A DNA stretch of 64,000 nt from Brevibacterium sp. ZH18 (GCF_022748595.1 NZ_JALDSX010000009.1:1-64000), one strand, 5' to 3'. Positions 38,347 through 48,914 are shown, numbered from the stretch's first letter. Notes: generated from the letters alone by a model not told the origin. Numbers and translations: made by a program.

Positions 38347-40080
38347 TCATCTTTCTGCTGCTGCGTGCAAGGTTGGACTCTCGGAGTCCTCGCCGCCGTG
38401 GAGCATCACGGGGCGCGGGATCGCATCGAGGAGTGTGCGTGTGTAGTCGGTCTGCGGGCGGGCGAAGAGACCCTCCGTCGGTCCGTTCTCCACCAGGCGA
38501 CCGTGCGACATCACCGACGCCGTATCAGCGATCTGGCGCACGACCGCGAGATCGTGGGAGATGAAGACGTACGTCAGCTCGAGGTCGGTCTGGAGTTCGT
38601 CGAGGAGGTCGAGGATCTGCGCCTGCACCGTCACGTCGAGGGCCGAGACCGCTTCATCGAAGACGACGAGTTCGGGACCCGCGATGAGCGCCCGGGCGAT
38701 GGCCACACGCTGCAGCTGTCCGCCGGAGAGTTCCTGCGGCCGGCGGTCGAGATAGGTCCTGGGCAGGGCCACCCGTTCGAGGGTCTCCTCGACGAGTGCC
38801 GGCCGTGACTCCCGGGTGCCGATGCGGAAGTTGCGCAGGGGCTCGGTCACGGTCTGGCGGATCGAGTGTTTCGGATCCAGCGCCGAATACGGATTCTGGT
38901 GGACGAGCTGAACCGTGCGACGGAAGTCCTGAAGTCGCGCGCGAGCACCGCGACCTCGCTGCTGACCCAGATTCGCCGCGTCGAAGTCCCCGACGAGCAG
39001 TCGCCCGGACTGCGGAGCGAGGAAGCCGGCCAGAGCCTTCCCCGTCGTGGTCTTTCCGGATCCGGATTCGCCGACGATGCCGTGGGTGGTCCCGCGCTCG
39101 ACGGTGAAGGAGACGTCCTCGACGCCGATGACCTGGTCGCCGCTGCGAGTGAAGACCTGCGTCAGACCCTCGACCGAGACGAACGCACGACCAGGCTCGA
39201 CCGAAGACCCAGACCCAGCGCCCACCTCGGCGGCGGTCGGGGCCCCAGCTTCGATGGCGGTCGGGGCACGTCGGGATTTCGTCTTCAGCGCGGGAGCATC
39301 GGCGAGCAGCCGGGACGTGTAGTCAGTCGCGGGCCGGGAGAAGATCCGGTCAGCGGACCCGGCCTCGACGACCTTCCCGGACTGCATGACGACGACCTCA
39401 TCGGCGCGCTCACCGGCGACCGCGAGATCGTGGGTGATGAACAGGATGCCCATGTCGGTCTCCGCACGCAGGTCGTCGAGGAGGTCGAGGACCTGTTTCT
39501 GCACGGTCACATCGAGGGCCGAGGTCGGCTCGTCGGCGATGAGCAGACGCGGACGCAGTGCGATGGCCGAAGCGATGAGCACCCGTTGACGCATACCGCC
39601 GGAGAGCTCGTGCGGGAACTGATCCGCGCGCATCTCGGGACGGTCGATGCCGACCTTCTCCAGCAGATCGAGGACCTGGGCTCGTGCGGACTTGCGGTCG
39701 GCGCGCCCGTGGATCCGCAGCGCCTCGGCGACGGACTTCCCGATCGTCTGCAGCGGGTTGAGCGAATTGCCGGGGTCCTGCGGAACGTAGCCGATCTGAC
39801 TGCCGCGCACACCCCGCCAGGCGGTCGTGCCCAGCGAACCCAGATCGACCGAGCCTAAGTGGATGTGGCCGCCCGTGACTCGTGCGGTCTCGGGGAGGAG
39901 GCCGATGACCGCGTTCGCCGTCGTCGACTTTCCCGACCCGGATTCGCCGACAACCGCGGTCATCGATCCGGGCCGGACCACGAGATTGAGCCCGTCGACA
40001 GCCGGGGGTGCCGATTCGCCTCGGCGGGAGAAGTCGACGGTGAGTCCCTCGACCTTCAGCAGCGGAGTCGCATCGGTCAT
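38347..40080 (-). CDS. Peptide/nickel-type ABC importer, fused double ATPase
   Basis: 577 residues with two complete ABC ATPase domains (DppD-DppF type). Walker A motifs are GESGSGKSTTA (about residue 40) and GESGSGKTTTG (about 350); signatures are LSGGMRQRV and LSGGQLQRV, each with a Walker B (LLIADEP; LVVFDEA). A linker joins them at ~270-310. The ATG at 40080 overlaps the permease stop. It energises the two permeases encoded upstream. Confidence 0.92.
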   Translation of the reverse strand: MTDATPLLKVEGLTVDFSRRGESAPPAVDGLNLVVRPGSMTAVVGESGSGKSTTANAVIGLLPETARVTGGHIHLGSVDLGSLGTTAWRGVRGSQIGYVPQDPGNSLNPLQTIGKSVAEALRIHGRADRKSARAQVLDLLEKVGIDRPEMRADQFPHELSGGMRQRVLIASAIALRPRLLIADEPTSALDVTVQKQVLDLLDDLRAETDMGILFITHDLAVAGERADEVVVMQSGKVVEAGSADRIFSRPATDYTSRLLADAPALKTKSRRAPTAIEAGAPTAAEVGAGSGSSVEPGRAFVSVEGLTQVFTRSGDQVIGVEDVSFTVERGTTHGIVGESGSGKTTTGKALAGFLAPQSGRLLVGDFDAANLGQQRGRGARARLQDFRRTVQLVHQNPYSALDPKHSIRQTVTEPLRNFRIGTRESRPALVEETLERVALPRTYLDRRPQELSGGQLQRVAIARALIAGPELVVFDEAVSALDVTVQAQILDLLDELQTDLELTYVFISHDLAVVRQIADTASVMSHGRLVENGPTEGLFARPQTDYTRTLLDAIPRPVMLHGGEDSESPTLHAAAER

Positions 40081-40940
40081 GATGTTGCCTTTCGCAGGGT
40101 GTTGCCGATCTGGTGGGTGGCCAGGACGATGGCCATGACGACGAGGCCGGGGAAGACCGTCAGCCACCAGGCGGTGGCGACGAAGTTGCGGCCCTCGGCG
40201 ATGATGAGACCCCATTCCGGGGTCGGCGGGGGAGTGCCGTAGCCCAGGAAGCCCAGCGTCGAGATCTGCAGGATCGCGGATCCGATCTGCAGGACGGCCA
40301 GGGACAGCACAGGGGAGATCGAGTTCGGCAGGATGTGTCGGAACAGGACTGAGAAGAACGTCCCGCCCGATCCGTAGGCTGCGGCCACGAAGTCGCTCGT
40401 GTTGATCCGTACGGCCTCTGACCTGGCCAGCCGGGCGAACTGGGCGATGGCCGTGACGCCGACGGCGATGGCCGCGTTGATCGTGCCGAAGCCGAGGACG
40501 ATGACGATCGAGAGGCTGAGCAGGATCGCAGGGATCGAGAGCAGCACGTCGATGAAGCGCATGAGCACATCGTCGAGCCAGCCGCGTCGAGTCCCGGCGA
40601 TGAGGCCGATCGCGGTGCCCACGATGAGGCCGACGCCCACTGCCACCAGCGCCGCCAGCAGTGACTGCGAAGCGCCGTAGACGACACGGGTGAACGCGTC
40701 ACGGCCGGTCTGGTCGGTGCCGAACCAATGGTCGAGGCTCGGCGCGAGCAGAGCTGCTGTGTCCCCGCCGTCGTTGGGATCGTGGTGGGTGAACAGGCTC
40801 GGGAAGAGCGCCCACAGGACTGCGATGAGCAGGATGAGCGCCGAGACGATGGTTGCCGGTCCGATGGCATTGGCGCGGCGGCTGCGGCCGGGGCGGGTCG
40901 CCTCGGGGGAGGTGCGGGTGATCGCGGTGAAGAGGCTCAT
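40077..40940 (-). CDS. ABC importer permease (DppC type)
   Basis: 287 residues of the BPD_transp_1 family with an N-terminal OppC_N-like helix and five more hydrophobic segments. It has the typical EAA-like loop (SEAVRINTSDFVAAAYGSG). Overlaps both neighbours by 4 bases. Confidence 0.92.
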   Translation of the reverse strand: MSLFTAITRTSPEATRPGRSRRANAIGPATIVSALILLIAVLWALFPSLFTHHDPNDGGDTAALLAPSLDHWFGTDQTGRDAFTRVVYGASQSLLAALVAVGVGLIVGTAIGLIAGTRRGWLDDVLMRFIDVLLSIPAILLSLSIVIVLGFGTINAAIAVGVTAIAQFARLARSEAVRINTSDFVAAAYGSGGTFFSVLFRHILPNSISPVLSLAVLQIGSAILQISTLGFLGYGTPPPTPEWGLIIAEGRNFVATAWWLTVFPGLVVMAIVLATHQIGNTLRKATS

Positions 40941-42055
40941 GAACGCGGACCTTTCGTCTCGTGCGACGCGGGGGAGCGGCCCGGCTCGGAACTCTCGTCC
41001 CAGCCGAGGTCGACGCCGACGCTGCCGGCCGTCGTGGCCAGGGCTCGGCGGGTGGAAGCGTCCGCTTTGGTCGACGACCGGAATGCCCCCGCCGAGGCGG
41101 TGCTGGCCTGACTGCGCAGGCGAACGTCGATGATCGGGTAGAGGAGATCGACGATGAGGTTGATGATGACGTAGGCGAAGGTCGCGATGACCACGACGGC
41201 GAGCAGGATCGGATTGTCCCGGTGGGTCACGGCCTGCGCGGTGATCTGCCCGATGCCGTTGCGGCCGAAGACGGTCTCGGTGACCACGGCGCCGGCGACG
41301 AGCTCACCGAAGACGAGTCCGATGATGGTCAGACCCGGCAGCACCGCATTGCGGGCGACCGTGTGGACGAGGATCCACAGTTCGGACGCACCCTTCGCCG
41401 AGGTGACCTTGACGAAGCCGGAGGCCTTGACGTCGGTGATCGAACGGATGAGGACCTGTGCGATCGGGGCCGACAGCGGAACCGCCACGGTCAGCGTGGG
41501 CAGGACGAGCGCCTCGGCGGGGCCGGGGGAGACCACGGAGACCACCCCCAGCTGAAACGAGAACACCTGGATGAGCAGGATGCCGAGCCAGAACACCGGG
41601 ATCGAGATGAACAGACTGGGGACCGAGTCGAGGACTCGCCGGACCCAGGACAGAGGTCCGGTCGCCGGCCCGAAGGTCGCGAGCACCGCGATGACCACGG
41701 CGAGGACCAGCGCGGTGGTGAACCCTGAGAGCGCGAGCACTGCGGTCGAGGGCAGAGCCGCGGCGATGATCGTCGAGACCGCGGCACCGGTTTGGACGGA
41801 GAAGCCGAAGTTACCGGTGAAGAAGCCGCCGAGAGCGAGCAGGTAGCGGCTGAACCAGGGTTCGTCGGCACCGGTTTCGGTGCGGATCTCGGCGACCTGG
41901 TCGGCCGAGAGGCCGAGCGCCGGATCGGCAAAGCGCGCGGTGACGCCGTCGCCGGGAATGAGGCTGAGCAGGATGAACGCTGCGGTGAAGGCGAGCAGGA
42001 GCACGAGCAGTGCCTGGCCCAGCCGCAGGAAGAGGTAGCGGGTGTCGATGATCAT
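40937..42055 (-). CDS. ABC importer permease (DppB type)
   Basis: 372 residues of the BPD_transp_1 family. About six hydrophobic segments and the EAA-type loop (SITDVKASGFVKVTSAKG) are visible. The C-terminal ~50 residues are hydrophilic and extend beyond the usual DppB length. Overlaps the substrate-binding protein gene and the second permease by 4 bases each. Confidence 0.92.
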   Translation of the reverse strand: MIIDTRYLFLRLGQALLVLLLAFTAAFILLSLIPGDGVTARFADPALGLSADQVAEIRTETGADEPWFSRYLLALGGFFTGNFGFSVQTGAAVSTIIAAALPSTAVLALSGFTTALVLAVVIAVLATFGPATGPLSWVRRVLDSVPSLFISIPVFWLGILLIQVFSFQLGVVSVVSPGPAEALVLPTLTVAVPLSAPIAQVLIRSITDVKASGFVKVTSAKGASELWILVHTVARNAVLPGLTIIGLVFGELVAGAVVTETVFGRNGIGQITAQAVTHRDNPILLAVVVIATFAYVIINLIVDLLYPIIDVRLRSQASTASAGAFRSSTKADASTRRALATTAGSVGVDLGWDESSEPGRSPASHETKGPRS

Positions 42056-43788
42056 TTCTCTCCTGCCAACCAGGCGCTGTAGAAGTCGGGACGGCCCACA
42101 GGTTCGGTCGCGAAGCCGTGGACGTGGCGGCGGAAGGCGAAGACCTGGGGCTCTTCGAAGAAGGGCAGCACGTAGGCGTTGTCGACCAGGTAGTCCTGGA
42201 CCTTCTCGGCAGCCTTCTGCCGCTTCTCGGTCACGGGCTCAGAGGCGAGCGCGTCGAGGAGCCGGTCGATCTCCGGGTCGATGCTCTCTTCATCGGCATC
42301 CGTGCGATCCTTCCCGTTGAGGAAGACGTCGCGGTTGACCGAGGAATAGTTGGACCGCAGATTGTCGAAGTCCGCGCGGGCGACCATCGAGTGATAGATC
42401 TGGACCGTCTCGAGATCGAGTGCGTCGAGCGTCTGCTTGGACTGGTCGCCGGGGTTGATGGAGAGTCGCACGCCGACGCGGCGCAGCTGCTGCTGGATGA
42501 GGGTCTGAACCTCATTCGACCGTGGCTGCGGCAAGGCGATGTTGACGACAAGGGCCAGCACCTGACCGTCCTTGGTGCGAAAGCCCTGCCCGTTGCGCTC
42601 GCCCCAGCCGGCCTCGTCGAGGAGGCTGTTCGCTTCATCCGGGTTGTGGACCCAGGAGTCGGACTGGTCCTTGTAGCCCATCGCGCCCTTGGCCAGCAGG
42701 CCGGTCGCCAGCGGGTAGTTGGGAGTGAAGAGCTTGTCGACGATCTCCTGCCGGTCGATGGCGGCGATGATGGCCTGGCGGACCTTGAGGTCAGCTAGCA
42801 GTTCGTGCCGGAACCGGAAGTTGATGCTGTTGTTGATGCCGTTCGTGGCCTTCGCGAAGAGGCGCAGCCCCTGTTCCTTCACCCGCGGCTCATCCGGAGC
42901 TTGGACGTCGCGGACACCGTCGGCCTGGCCAGAGAGGACCGCGCCGATACGCACCGAGTATTCGTTGTTGGCCAGGTAGTCGATGCCGTCGAGGTGGGCT
43001 CGGCCTTGGTGGGACAGATGCGGCGGTGCCCAGTCGTAGTCGTCTCGAGCGCGGACGGAGAGCTTCGTGCCGATAGTCTCCTCGGTGATGTGGAACGGCC
43101 CGCAAGTGTGGATCTGCGTGGCTCCGCCGGGACCGAAGCCCTCGGCGTCCAGTGCCAGCGTCGAGTCGGCGAGGAGGCCCGCATTCATCGTCGACGTCGC
43201 CTGCGCGAAGCCGGGGGACGGGGCGCTGAAGTGGAAACGGACGCGGTTCTCACCGAGCACTTCGCTGCGCTCATAGTTCGAGATCTGTTCGGAGACCGGC
43301 AGTGTGCGCGCCTCGTCGCCCTTACCGAAGAGATCGAAGTTCGCAGCGACGTTCTTCGCCGTCAGCGGTGATCCGTCGGAGTAGGTCACACCATCACGGA
43401 TCGTGAACGTGAACTCGGTGGCATCGGCATTGATCTCGGGCAGCTCAGTGGCCAGCCAGGGGTGGAGGTCGAGGGTCGTCGGATCCTGCCACAGCAGGCG
43501 GGCCGAGATGTTGTTCAGGATGCCGCCGTTGGGGTAGAACCCGACCGAGGGCGGATAGAGCAGCGTCCAGGTCTGGGGTTCGAAGTACGTGAGCACTCCG
43601 CCCTTGACGGGCTGACCGGTATCGGCCAATGGCGCGTCATCGGTGGGGGTGCAGGCGGAGAGTGTGATGATCGTGCCCAATCCCAGCCCGAGGCTGAGGA
43701 AATTGCGCCGGCCGACAGTGCGCGAGGGACGTCCCGCATGTGAGGTGCGGGCGTCATGCGCCGAGGCGAGGGGACGGAGATCCGTCAT
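42052..43788 (-). CDS. ABC importer substrate-binding lipoprotein (SBP family 5)
   Basis: 578 residues. A twin-arginine-like motif (GRRNFLSLG) leads into a hydrophobic segment and a lipobox LSAC with Cys45, so Tat export as a lipoprotein is likely. The mature part is an extracellular solute-binding protein family 5 (DppA/OppA type). With a luciferase-like and CMD partner it belongs to the KPN_01854-like group. First gene of the minus-strand operon 43788 to 35915, with all junctions overlapping or within 10 bp. Ligand unknown. Confidence 0.9.
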   Translation of the reverse strand: MTDLRPLASAHDARTSHAGRPSRTVGRRNFLSLGLGLGTIITLSACTPTDDAPLADTGQPVKGGVLTYFEPQTWTLLYPPSVGFYPNGGILNNISARLLWQDPTTLDLHPWLATELPEINADATEFTFTIRDGVTYSDGSPLTAKNVAANFDLFGKGDEARTLPVSEQISNYERSEVLGENRVRFHFSAPSPGFAQATSTMNAGLLADSTLALDAEGFGPGGATQIHTCGPFHITEETIGTKLSVRARDDYDWAPPHLSHQGRAHLDGIDYLANNEYSVRIGAVLSGQADGVRDVQAPDEPRVKEQGLRLFAKATNGINNSINFRFRHELLADLKVRQAIIAAIDRQEIVDKLFTPNYPLATGLLAKGAMGYKDQSDSWVHNPDEANSLLDEAGWGERNGQGFRTKDGQVLALVVNIALPQPRSNEVQTLIQQQLRRVGVRLSINPGDQSKQTLDALDLETVQIYHSMVARADFDNLRSNYSSVNRDVFLNGKDRTDADEESIDPEIDRLLDALASEPVTEKRQKAAEKVQDYLVDNAYVLPFFEEPQVFAFRRHVHGFATEPVGRPDFYSAWLAGEK

Positions 43789-43989
43789 GGAATGTGGTCC
43801 TTTGTACAGGTCAACGGTGAGCAGGGCAGTGAGTGGGGTGTGAAAGATAGCTCAACAATTGGAGCTGGTCACCAGCATGAGGTCGACGTGGAGGCGGTGC
43901 CACCACATTTGCTTCTCCGCGTGCATCTGCATGCCTTGAGTTAAGCGCATCGGTGTACTGACAGTCAATTGGAGGCTTAATATTGAGAC

Positions 43990-44634
43990 ATGTTGATTCC
44001 TTCGAATGTCGACCACCTCGTGATTGCGGCTCCAGTCCTCGCTGAATGTGTTGAGCAATGTCACGCGAACCTTGGGGTGCTTCCCATTGCCGGCGGAGTG
44101 CATCCCGGCCTCGGTACGGCCAATGCCCTGCTCGGCCTCACGACTGCAGGCGCCCACCGCGTCTACCTTGAACTCATCGGTCCCGACCCCGAGCAGGACC
44201 CGGACCTCGCTGCCGCTCGCCTGGCCGGGATCACCGAGCCCACGGTGCAGCGGTGGGCCATCTGCCCGGACGATTTCGATTCGGCCGTCGCGACTGCTGC
44301 GAAATCGCAGGACCCGATTGTCGACCTCGGCGAGGTCTATGACATGTCCCGGCGCATTCCTGAGGGCGAGCTTCTCGAATGGCGGCTGACGCGGCGGACT
44401 CCGCTGGCGCTGGGAGGAATCCAGCCGTTCCTCATCGATTGGAAGTCCTCGCCGCATCCTTCGGAGCAGGCGATGCCCGCCGTCGAGCTCGAAGCGTTCT
44501 GGGCCACGAGCCCGGATGCGGATGAGACGCGCAGTATCCTCGACGTTCTGGCGGCTAGGATCGAGACAGAGGCAGGAGTCTCCGAATCCCTGCACGCCAC
44601 GCTGAAAGGTCCCGGTGGATCATGGACGATCTGA
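43990..44634 (+). CDS. VOC/glyoxalase-like protein 1
   Basis: 214 residues of the glyoxalase-like domain type (PF13468-like). It starts with SNVDHLVIAAPVLAECVEQ, then GGVHPGLGTANALLGL, and ends in a hydrophobic glycine-rich LHATLKGPGGSWTI. Divergent from the ABC operon. It is a paralogue of the next gene and overlaps it by 13 bases. Substrate unknown. Confidence 0.82.
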   Translation: MLIPSNVDHLVIAAPVLAECVEQCHANLGVLPIAGGVHPGLGTANALLGLTTAGAHRVYLELIGPDPEQDPDLAAARLAGITEPTVQRWAICPDDFDSAVATAAKSQDPIVDLGEVYDMSRRIPEGELLEWRLTRRTPLALGGIQPFLIDWKSSPHPSEQAMPAVELEAFWATSPDADETRSILDVLAARIETEAGVSESLHATLKGPGGSWTI

Positions 44635-45290
44635 ACTCGATTCCCTCCAATCTCGACCATCTCATCATCACGGTCCCCGAGCTCGAAGCCGGGATCGCCG
44701 AGTTCGAGCGACTGACCGGAGTCCGAGCTGTCGCCGGCGGTCGTCATCCGGGACGGGGAACGGCGAACTTCCTCGTCGGCCTCGCGCCCGCTGGGTGGTC
44801 GACCGGTGCGCACACGTACCTTGAGATCCTCGGCCCCGATCCGCAGCAGGAAGCTCCGGCCGATGGCACTCTTCCTCTCGACGCCCACCTGGCCCAGGGT
44901 CTGACTCTGCAGACGTGGGCCATCCATCCGCCCGCATTCCTCGCGAAGGTCGCCGGCGCCAATACCGAGGGAGTCGACTTCGGTGAGGTCCGCGACATGT
45001 CCCGGGAGACCGCGGACGGTGACCTCCTTGAGTGGCGGCTGACGTCGAAGCAGCCGCTGCCGCACCAGGGGACGCAGCCGTTCCTCATCGACTGGGGCGA
45101 GTCGACCCACCCCGCCGAGGCGGCTCTGCCCTCCGTCGAACTGCTCGAGTTCTCGGTCGAATCTCCTGATGCCGAGGCCACGCGTGCAGCACTCGCCGTG
45201 CTCGGTGCCCCGGACGCTGTGGTCGTCGATGGCCCTGACTATCGACTCCATGCTCGGCTGCGTGGTCCCGGCGGCGTGCTCGAGTTCTGA
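44622..45290 (+). CDS. VOC/glyoxalase-like protein 2
   Basis: 222 residues, clearly related to the preceding protein (SNLDHLIITVPELEAGI; GGRHPGRGTANFLVGL; LHARLRGPGGVLEF), which points to a tandem duplication. The start lies inside the upstream gene. No metal-site assignment is attempted. Confidence 0.82.
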   Translation: MDDLNSIPSNLDHLIITVPELEAGIAEFERLTGVRAVAGGRHPGRGTANFLVGLAPAGWSTGAHTYLEILGPDPQQEAPADGTLPLDAHLAQGLTLQTWAIHPPAFLAKVAGANTEGVDFGEVRDMSRETADGDLLEWRLTSKQPLPHQGTQPFLIDWGESTHPAEAALPSVELLEFSVESPDAEATRAALAVLGAPDAVVVDGPDYRLHARLRGPGGVLEF

Positions 45291-45344
45291 GCCTGCTGGC
45301 GACCAACGGTTGACGCTCGCGGTCGCTTCGACCCGTATCTGAGA

Positions 45345-46214
45345 GTGTCTCGCGATAGACTCACAGACGTGTCGAGACTTCCGCGCCCCACCCCGTTTTC
45401 CTCCGCCTCCTCCGTCCGCTCGTTGCGCTCCTCCGTCCATCCGTTGCGCGTGGGCGCGATGCTCATCTTCGCCTCCCTGCTCATCGGTTTGAGCGCCTGC
45501 GCCCCCGACTCGGTTGAGGAGACGAGACCGACTTCTGCCGCGGCCGAACCGGCTGCATCCTCCACGGGCGCGAGTGCGGGAACGGCTCCGAGCGACTCCG
45601 GCAGCCCCAGCGAGTCTGCAGGACCTACTGAGAGTGCAGGGTCCGACGGTGCAGAAGCTGCCGGTGCCGAGGGCATCAGTGAGAGCGACATCGATATGAG
45701 TGGCAGCGGCGAATGGGACCGCCCGGAGAAGGAGACCGGGCCCAATCGCAAAGGAGGGAAGACCTTCAAGGTCGCCCTGCGAGTCGAAGACAATCTGCCG
45801 ATCGACGTCGATGGGGCTGCAGCCTTCATCATCACGACTCTGCAGGATGAGCGCGGTTGGCAGGATCTCGACGATGTGAACATCGAAATGGTCGATAAGG
45901 GCCAGGACGCGATGATCAGCATCGCCAGCCCCGACACGGTGGACTCGATGTGCCTGCCGCTGCGCACCCTGGGCAAGCTCTCGTGTCGCAACGGCAACAA
46001 CGTCATTCTCAATGCGAAGCGCTGGGTCTCCGCCACGGACGAGTTCGACGACATCACTCAGTACCGCCAGTACCTCATCAACCACGAGGTCGGCCACGCT
46101 TTGGGCCACAGCCACGAGAACTGTCCAGGTCCAGGCAAGACGGCTCCTCTCATGCAGCAGCAGACCAAGGGCCTGCAGGGCTGCGAACCCAACGGGTGGC
46201 CCTCGAAGGCCTGA
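45345..46214 (+). CDS. DUF3152 metalloprotease-like lipoprotein
   Basis: 289 residues. A signal region ends in the lipobox LSAC, followed by a Ser/Ala/Glu/Gly-rich spacer (about residues 60-125). The C-terminal DUF3152 domain has the zinc-protease pattern [14 protein letters not shown] (HExxHxxxxxH). Two GTG starts (45345, 45369) are possible; 45345 has a weak GAGA ahead. Function is unknown; extracellular proteolysis is inferred from the zinc motif. Confidence 0.85.
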   Translation: MSRDRLTDVSRLPRPTPFSSASSVRSLRSSVHPLRVGAMLIFASLLIGLSACAPDSVEETRPTSAAAEPAASSTGASAGTAPSDSGSPSESAGPTESAGSDGAEAAGAEGISESDIDMSGSGEWDRPEKETGPNRKGGKTFKVALRVEDNLPIDVDGAAAFIITTLQDERGWQDLDDVNIEMVDKGQDAMISIASPDTVDSMCLPLRTLGKLSCRNGNNVILNAKRWVSATDEFDDITQYRQYLINHEVGHALGHSHENCPGPGKTAPLMQQQTKGLQGCEPNGWPSKA

Positions 46215-46226
46215 TGGATCCGGGTG

Positions 46227-46252
46227 GGAATAAGACTGCACCTTCCGTCGTT
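46227..46252 (+). promoter_or_regulatory. SigH/SigR-type stress promoter for clpC
   Basis: GGAAT (46227-46231) and GTT (46250-46252) are separated by exactly 18 bp, the established consensus for actinobacterial SigR/SigH (GGAAT-N18-GTT). The start of transcription would fall a few bases downstream, inside the HAIR box. Confidence 0.75.
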
Positions 46253-46254
46253 TA

Positions 46255-46273
46255 TTGAGTCATACACGCTCAA
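46255..46273 (+). promoter_or_regulatory. HspR-binding HAIR box
   Basis: TTGAGT-N7-GCTCAA matches the HspR consensus CTTGAGT-N7-ACTCAAG at 11 of the 12 inner positions. It overlaps the predicted start point from the SigH-type promoter, ideal for repression. Confidence 0.75.
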
Positions 46274-46292
46274 CTTTCAACAGGAGGTCAGA

Positions 46293-48914
46293 TTGGCCAC
46301 ATTCTTCGGACCTGCCGGCTCCGGCGGAGACTCGTTCGACGAGTTCCTCGCCCGCTACCTGCAGGGTCAGCACGGTGCCCGTCAAGGACGCAGCGTCGAC
46401 ATCAACAAGCTGCTGAGCAAGCGCAGCCACGAGGTCATCGACAATGCCGCGGACTACGCCCGCGAACACGGTCAGTCAGAGGTCGACGCGCTGCACATCC
46501 TGCGGACCATGGCCGAGACGGAACCCGGTATCTCAGCGATCCGCCAGGCTGGCGCGGACCCGAAGCAGGTTGCGCACTCCGTCGAGGAACGCCTCCCGGC
46601 TGCCACGGACACTAGGCCCGAGGGCGCTCTGACGCTGACCGGCTCCGGCCAGCGTGCGCTCCTCGACGCCTACCAGGTGGCGCGTGCGTTTGGGTCGACC
46701 TACGTCGACCCCGAGCACCTGTTCTTCGCCTTCGTCCTCAACCATGAGATGCCCGCCGGACGTATCCTTGCGCAGGCGGGAGTGACTCAGGAGAGGCTGC
46801 AGGCCGGTGCCGAGGGCGCCGATATGGGCGACCCCGATGACGACGCATCTGGCGCAGGTCAGACTGGCGGGTCCATGCTTGAGAAGTTCGGCACGGATCT
46901 CACAGCTCTGGCCGCCGATGGTGAGCTCGACCCGGTGATCGGTCGTGGCAAGGAGATCGAGGAGACCATCGAGATCCTCGCTCGTCGCACAAAGAACAAC
47001 CCTGTCCTCCTCGGTGAGGCAGGCGTCGGCAAGACCGCGATCGCGGAGGGCCTGGCACAGGCCATCCAGTCCGACGACATCCCGGCTCAGCTCTCGGGGA
47101 AGCGCGTCATCGCCCTCGACCTGCCGGGTATGCTCGCCGGCACCCGCTACCGCGGTGACTTCGAAGAACGACTGACCGGTGCCCTCGACGAGATCGCCGA
47201 GGACGGCAACATGATCGTCTTCGTCGACGAGCTGCACACGCTCGTCGGGGCCGGCGGAAACGGCGAGTCCAACTCGATGGACGCCGGCAACATCCTCAAG
47301 CCTCGGTTGGCTCGCGGTGACCTGCATATGCTCGGAGCGACCACGCTCAAGGAATATCGCACGATCGAGAAGGACTCCGCGCTCGAGCGCCGGTTCCAGC
47401 CGGTGCGCGTCGGTGAGCCGAACATCGAGGATGCCGTGAAGATCCTCGACGGGCTCAAGGACCGTTACGCCGAGCACCACAACGTCACCTACACACCGGA
47501 AGCGCTGCGTGCGGCAGTCGAACTTTCCGATCGCTACATCAGCGATCGGTACCTGCCGGACAAGGCCATCGACCTCATCGACCAGGCCGGTGCTCGGCTG
47601 TCCCTGCGCCGCGGCCCCAAGGCCGATCCTGAGGCGATGAAGGCAGAGATCGCTCGTCTCGAGACCGAGAAGAACTCAGCCATCGGCGAAGAGAACTACG
47701 AGCGCGCCGGCGAACTCCGCGACGAGATCATGGACTTGGGTGAGAAGCTTCTGGCGGCGGAGAACCCGCAGAAGTCCGCGGCACAGGCTGAGGCCCCGGC
47801 TGACCATGAGGGCCGCCACAGTCTCGCTCAGAACAAGGACGACGGTCTCGCTCAGAACAAGGGCGACGAAGTCGGCGTCGTCGACTCCGATCAGATCGCC
47901 CAGGTCGTGTCCCGGGCCACCGGCATCCCTGCCGCGAGCATGACTCAGGACCAGAAGGCCCGACTCGCGCACCTCGAGGATGTCCTCCACGGTCGTGTCA
48001 TCGGTCAGAACGATGCGGTGACGGCAGTGTCGAAGGCCGTTCGCCGTTCGCAGATGGGCATGGGAGATCCCGATCGTCCGATCGGCAGCTTCCTGTTCCT
48101 CGGCCCCACAGGCGTGGGCAAGACCGAGCTGGCTAAGGCGCTCGCATCGACGCTGTTCGATGACGAGTCGGCCATGATCCGTTTCGACATGAGCGAATTC
48201 GGGGAGCGCCACACGGTGTCGCGTCTGGTCGGTTCGCCTCCCGGATACGTCGGCTACGAAGAGGCCGGCCAGCTCACCGAGCAGGTCAGGCGGCGTCCGT
48301 ACTCGGTGATCCTCCTCGACGAGGTCGAGAAGGCCCACCCCGATGCGTTCAACCTGCTGCTCCAGGTCCTCGACGACGGTCGACTGACCGACGGACAGGG
48401 CCGGACCGTGGACTTCCGGAACACTGTCATCATCATGACGAGCAACCTCGGCTCCGAGTTCATGGCAGGCACCACTCCGCTGGGCTTCGCCTCGACCGAT
48501 GCGCAGGTCACCGAGAAGGATCTGCGCTCGAAGGTGATGGGCAAGCTCAAGGAGGTCATGCGTCCCGAGTTCCTCAACCGGATCGACGAGACTGTGATGT
48601 TCTCACGCCTCGATCGTGAGCAGCTGCGCGTCATCGTCCGCCTCCAGCTGGAGCACTCCGTTGAGCGTCTGGCACGCCAGGGAATCAGCCTTACGGTGTC
48701 CGAGGACGCCGTGGACTTCCTGGCCGAGACCGGATACGAGCCCGAATTCGGTGCCCGTCCGCTGCGCCGCGTGATCCAGCGTGAGCTCGACGACCGCATC
48801 GCTGATCTCCTCGTCAACGAGGCGGTCACCGATGGTGGAACCGTCAGCGCACGAGTCGTCGACGGGCAGCTGCAGGTGACCTCCGGATCACCCGAGGTAC
48901 CCGTGGCAGCTTGA
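46293..48914 (+). CDS. ClpC-type AAA+ unfoldase
   Basis: 873 residues from TTG 46293, which has a perfect AGGAGG five bases upstream. An ATG further up at 46224 would put the promoter and HAIR box inside the gene. An N-terminal Clp_N pair of repeats is followed by two AAA+ modules, Walker [10 protein letters not shown] and GPTGVGKTE. The short middle region carries a UVR motif ([14 protein letters not shown]), not the long coiled coil of ClpB, and D2 has an LGF tripeptide that could dock ClpP. So it is ClpC-like, a protease partner, despite a ClpB-like control by SigH and HspR. A low-complexity repeat, [16 protein letters not shown], lies near residue 530. Confidence 0.9.
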   Translation: MATFFGPAGSGGDSFDEFLARYLQGQHGARQGRSVDINKLLSKRSHEVIDNAADYAREHGQSEVDALHILRTMAETEPGISAIRQAGADPKQVAHSVEERLPAATDTRPEGALTLTGSGQRALLDAYQVARAFGSTYVDPEHLFFAFVLNHEMPAGRILAQAGVTQERLQAGAEGADMGDPDDDASGAGQTGGSMLEKFGTDLTALAADGELDPVIGRGKEIEETIEILARRTKNNPVLLGEAGVGKTAIAEGLAQAIQSDDIPAQLSGKRVIALDLPGMLAGTRYRGDFEERLTGALDEIAEDGNMIVFVDELHTLVGAGGNGESNSMDAGNILKPRLARGDLHMLGATTLKEYRTIEKDSALERRFQPVRVGEPNIEDAVKILDGLKDRYAEHHNVTYTPEALRAAVELSDRYISDRYLPDKAIDLIDQAGARLSLRRGPKADPEAMKAEIARLETEKNSAIGEENYERAGELRDEIMDLGEKLLAAENPQKSAAQAEAPADHEGRHSLAQNKDDGLAQNKGDEVGVVDSDQIAQVVSRATGIPAASMTQDQKARLAHLEDVLHGRVIGQNDAVTAVSKAVRRSQMGMGDPDRPIGSFLFLGPTGVGKTELAKALASTLFDDESAMIRFDMSEFGERHTVSRLVGSPPGYVGYEEAGQLTEQVRRRPYSVILLDEVEKAHPDAFNLLLQVLDDGRLTDGQGRTVDFRNTVIIMTSNLGSEFMAGTTPLGFASTDAQVTEKDLRSKVMGKLKEVMRPEFLNRIDETVMFSRLDREQLRVIVRLQLEHSVERLARQGISLTVSEDAVDFLAETGYEPEFGARPLRRVIQRELDDRIADLLVNEAVTDGGTVSARVVDGQLQVTSGSPEVPVAA

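Noticed and set aside
46224-46292. ATG 46224 as the clpC start
   Set aside because: It would place the SigH promoter and HAIR box in the coding region. TTG 46293 has an ideal AGGAGG site and gives the normal N-terminus.
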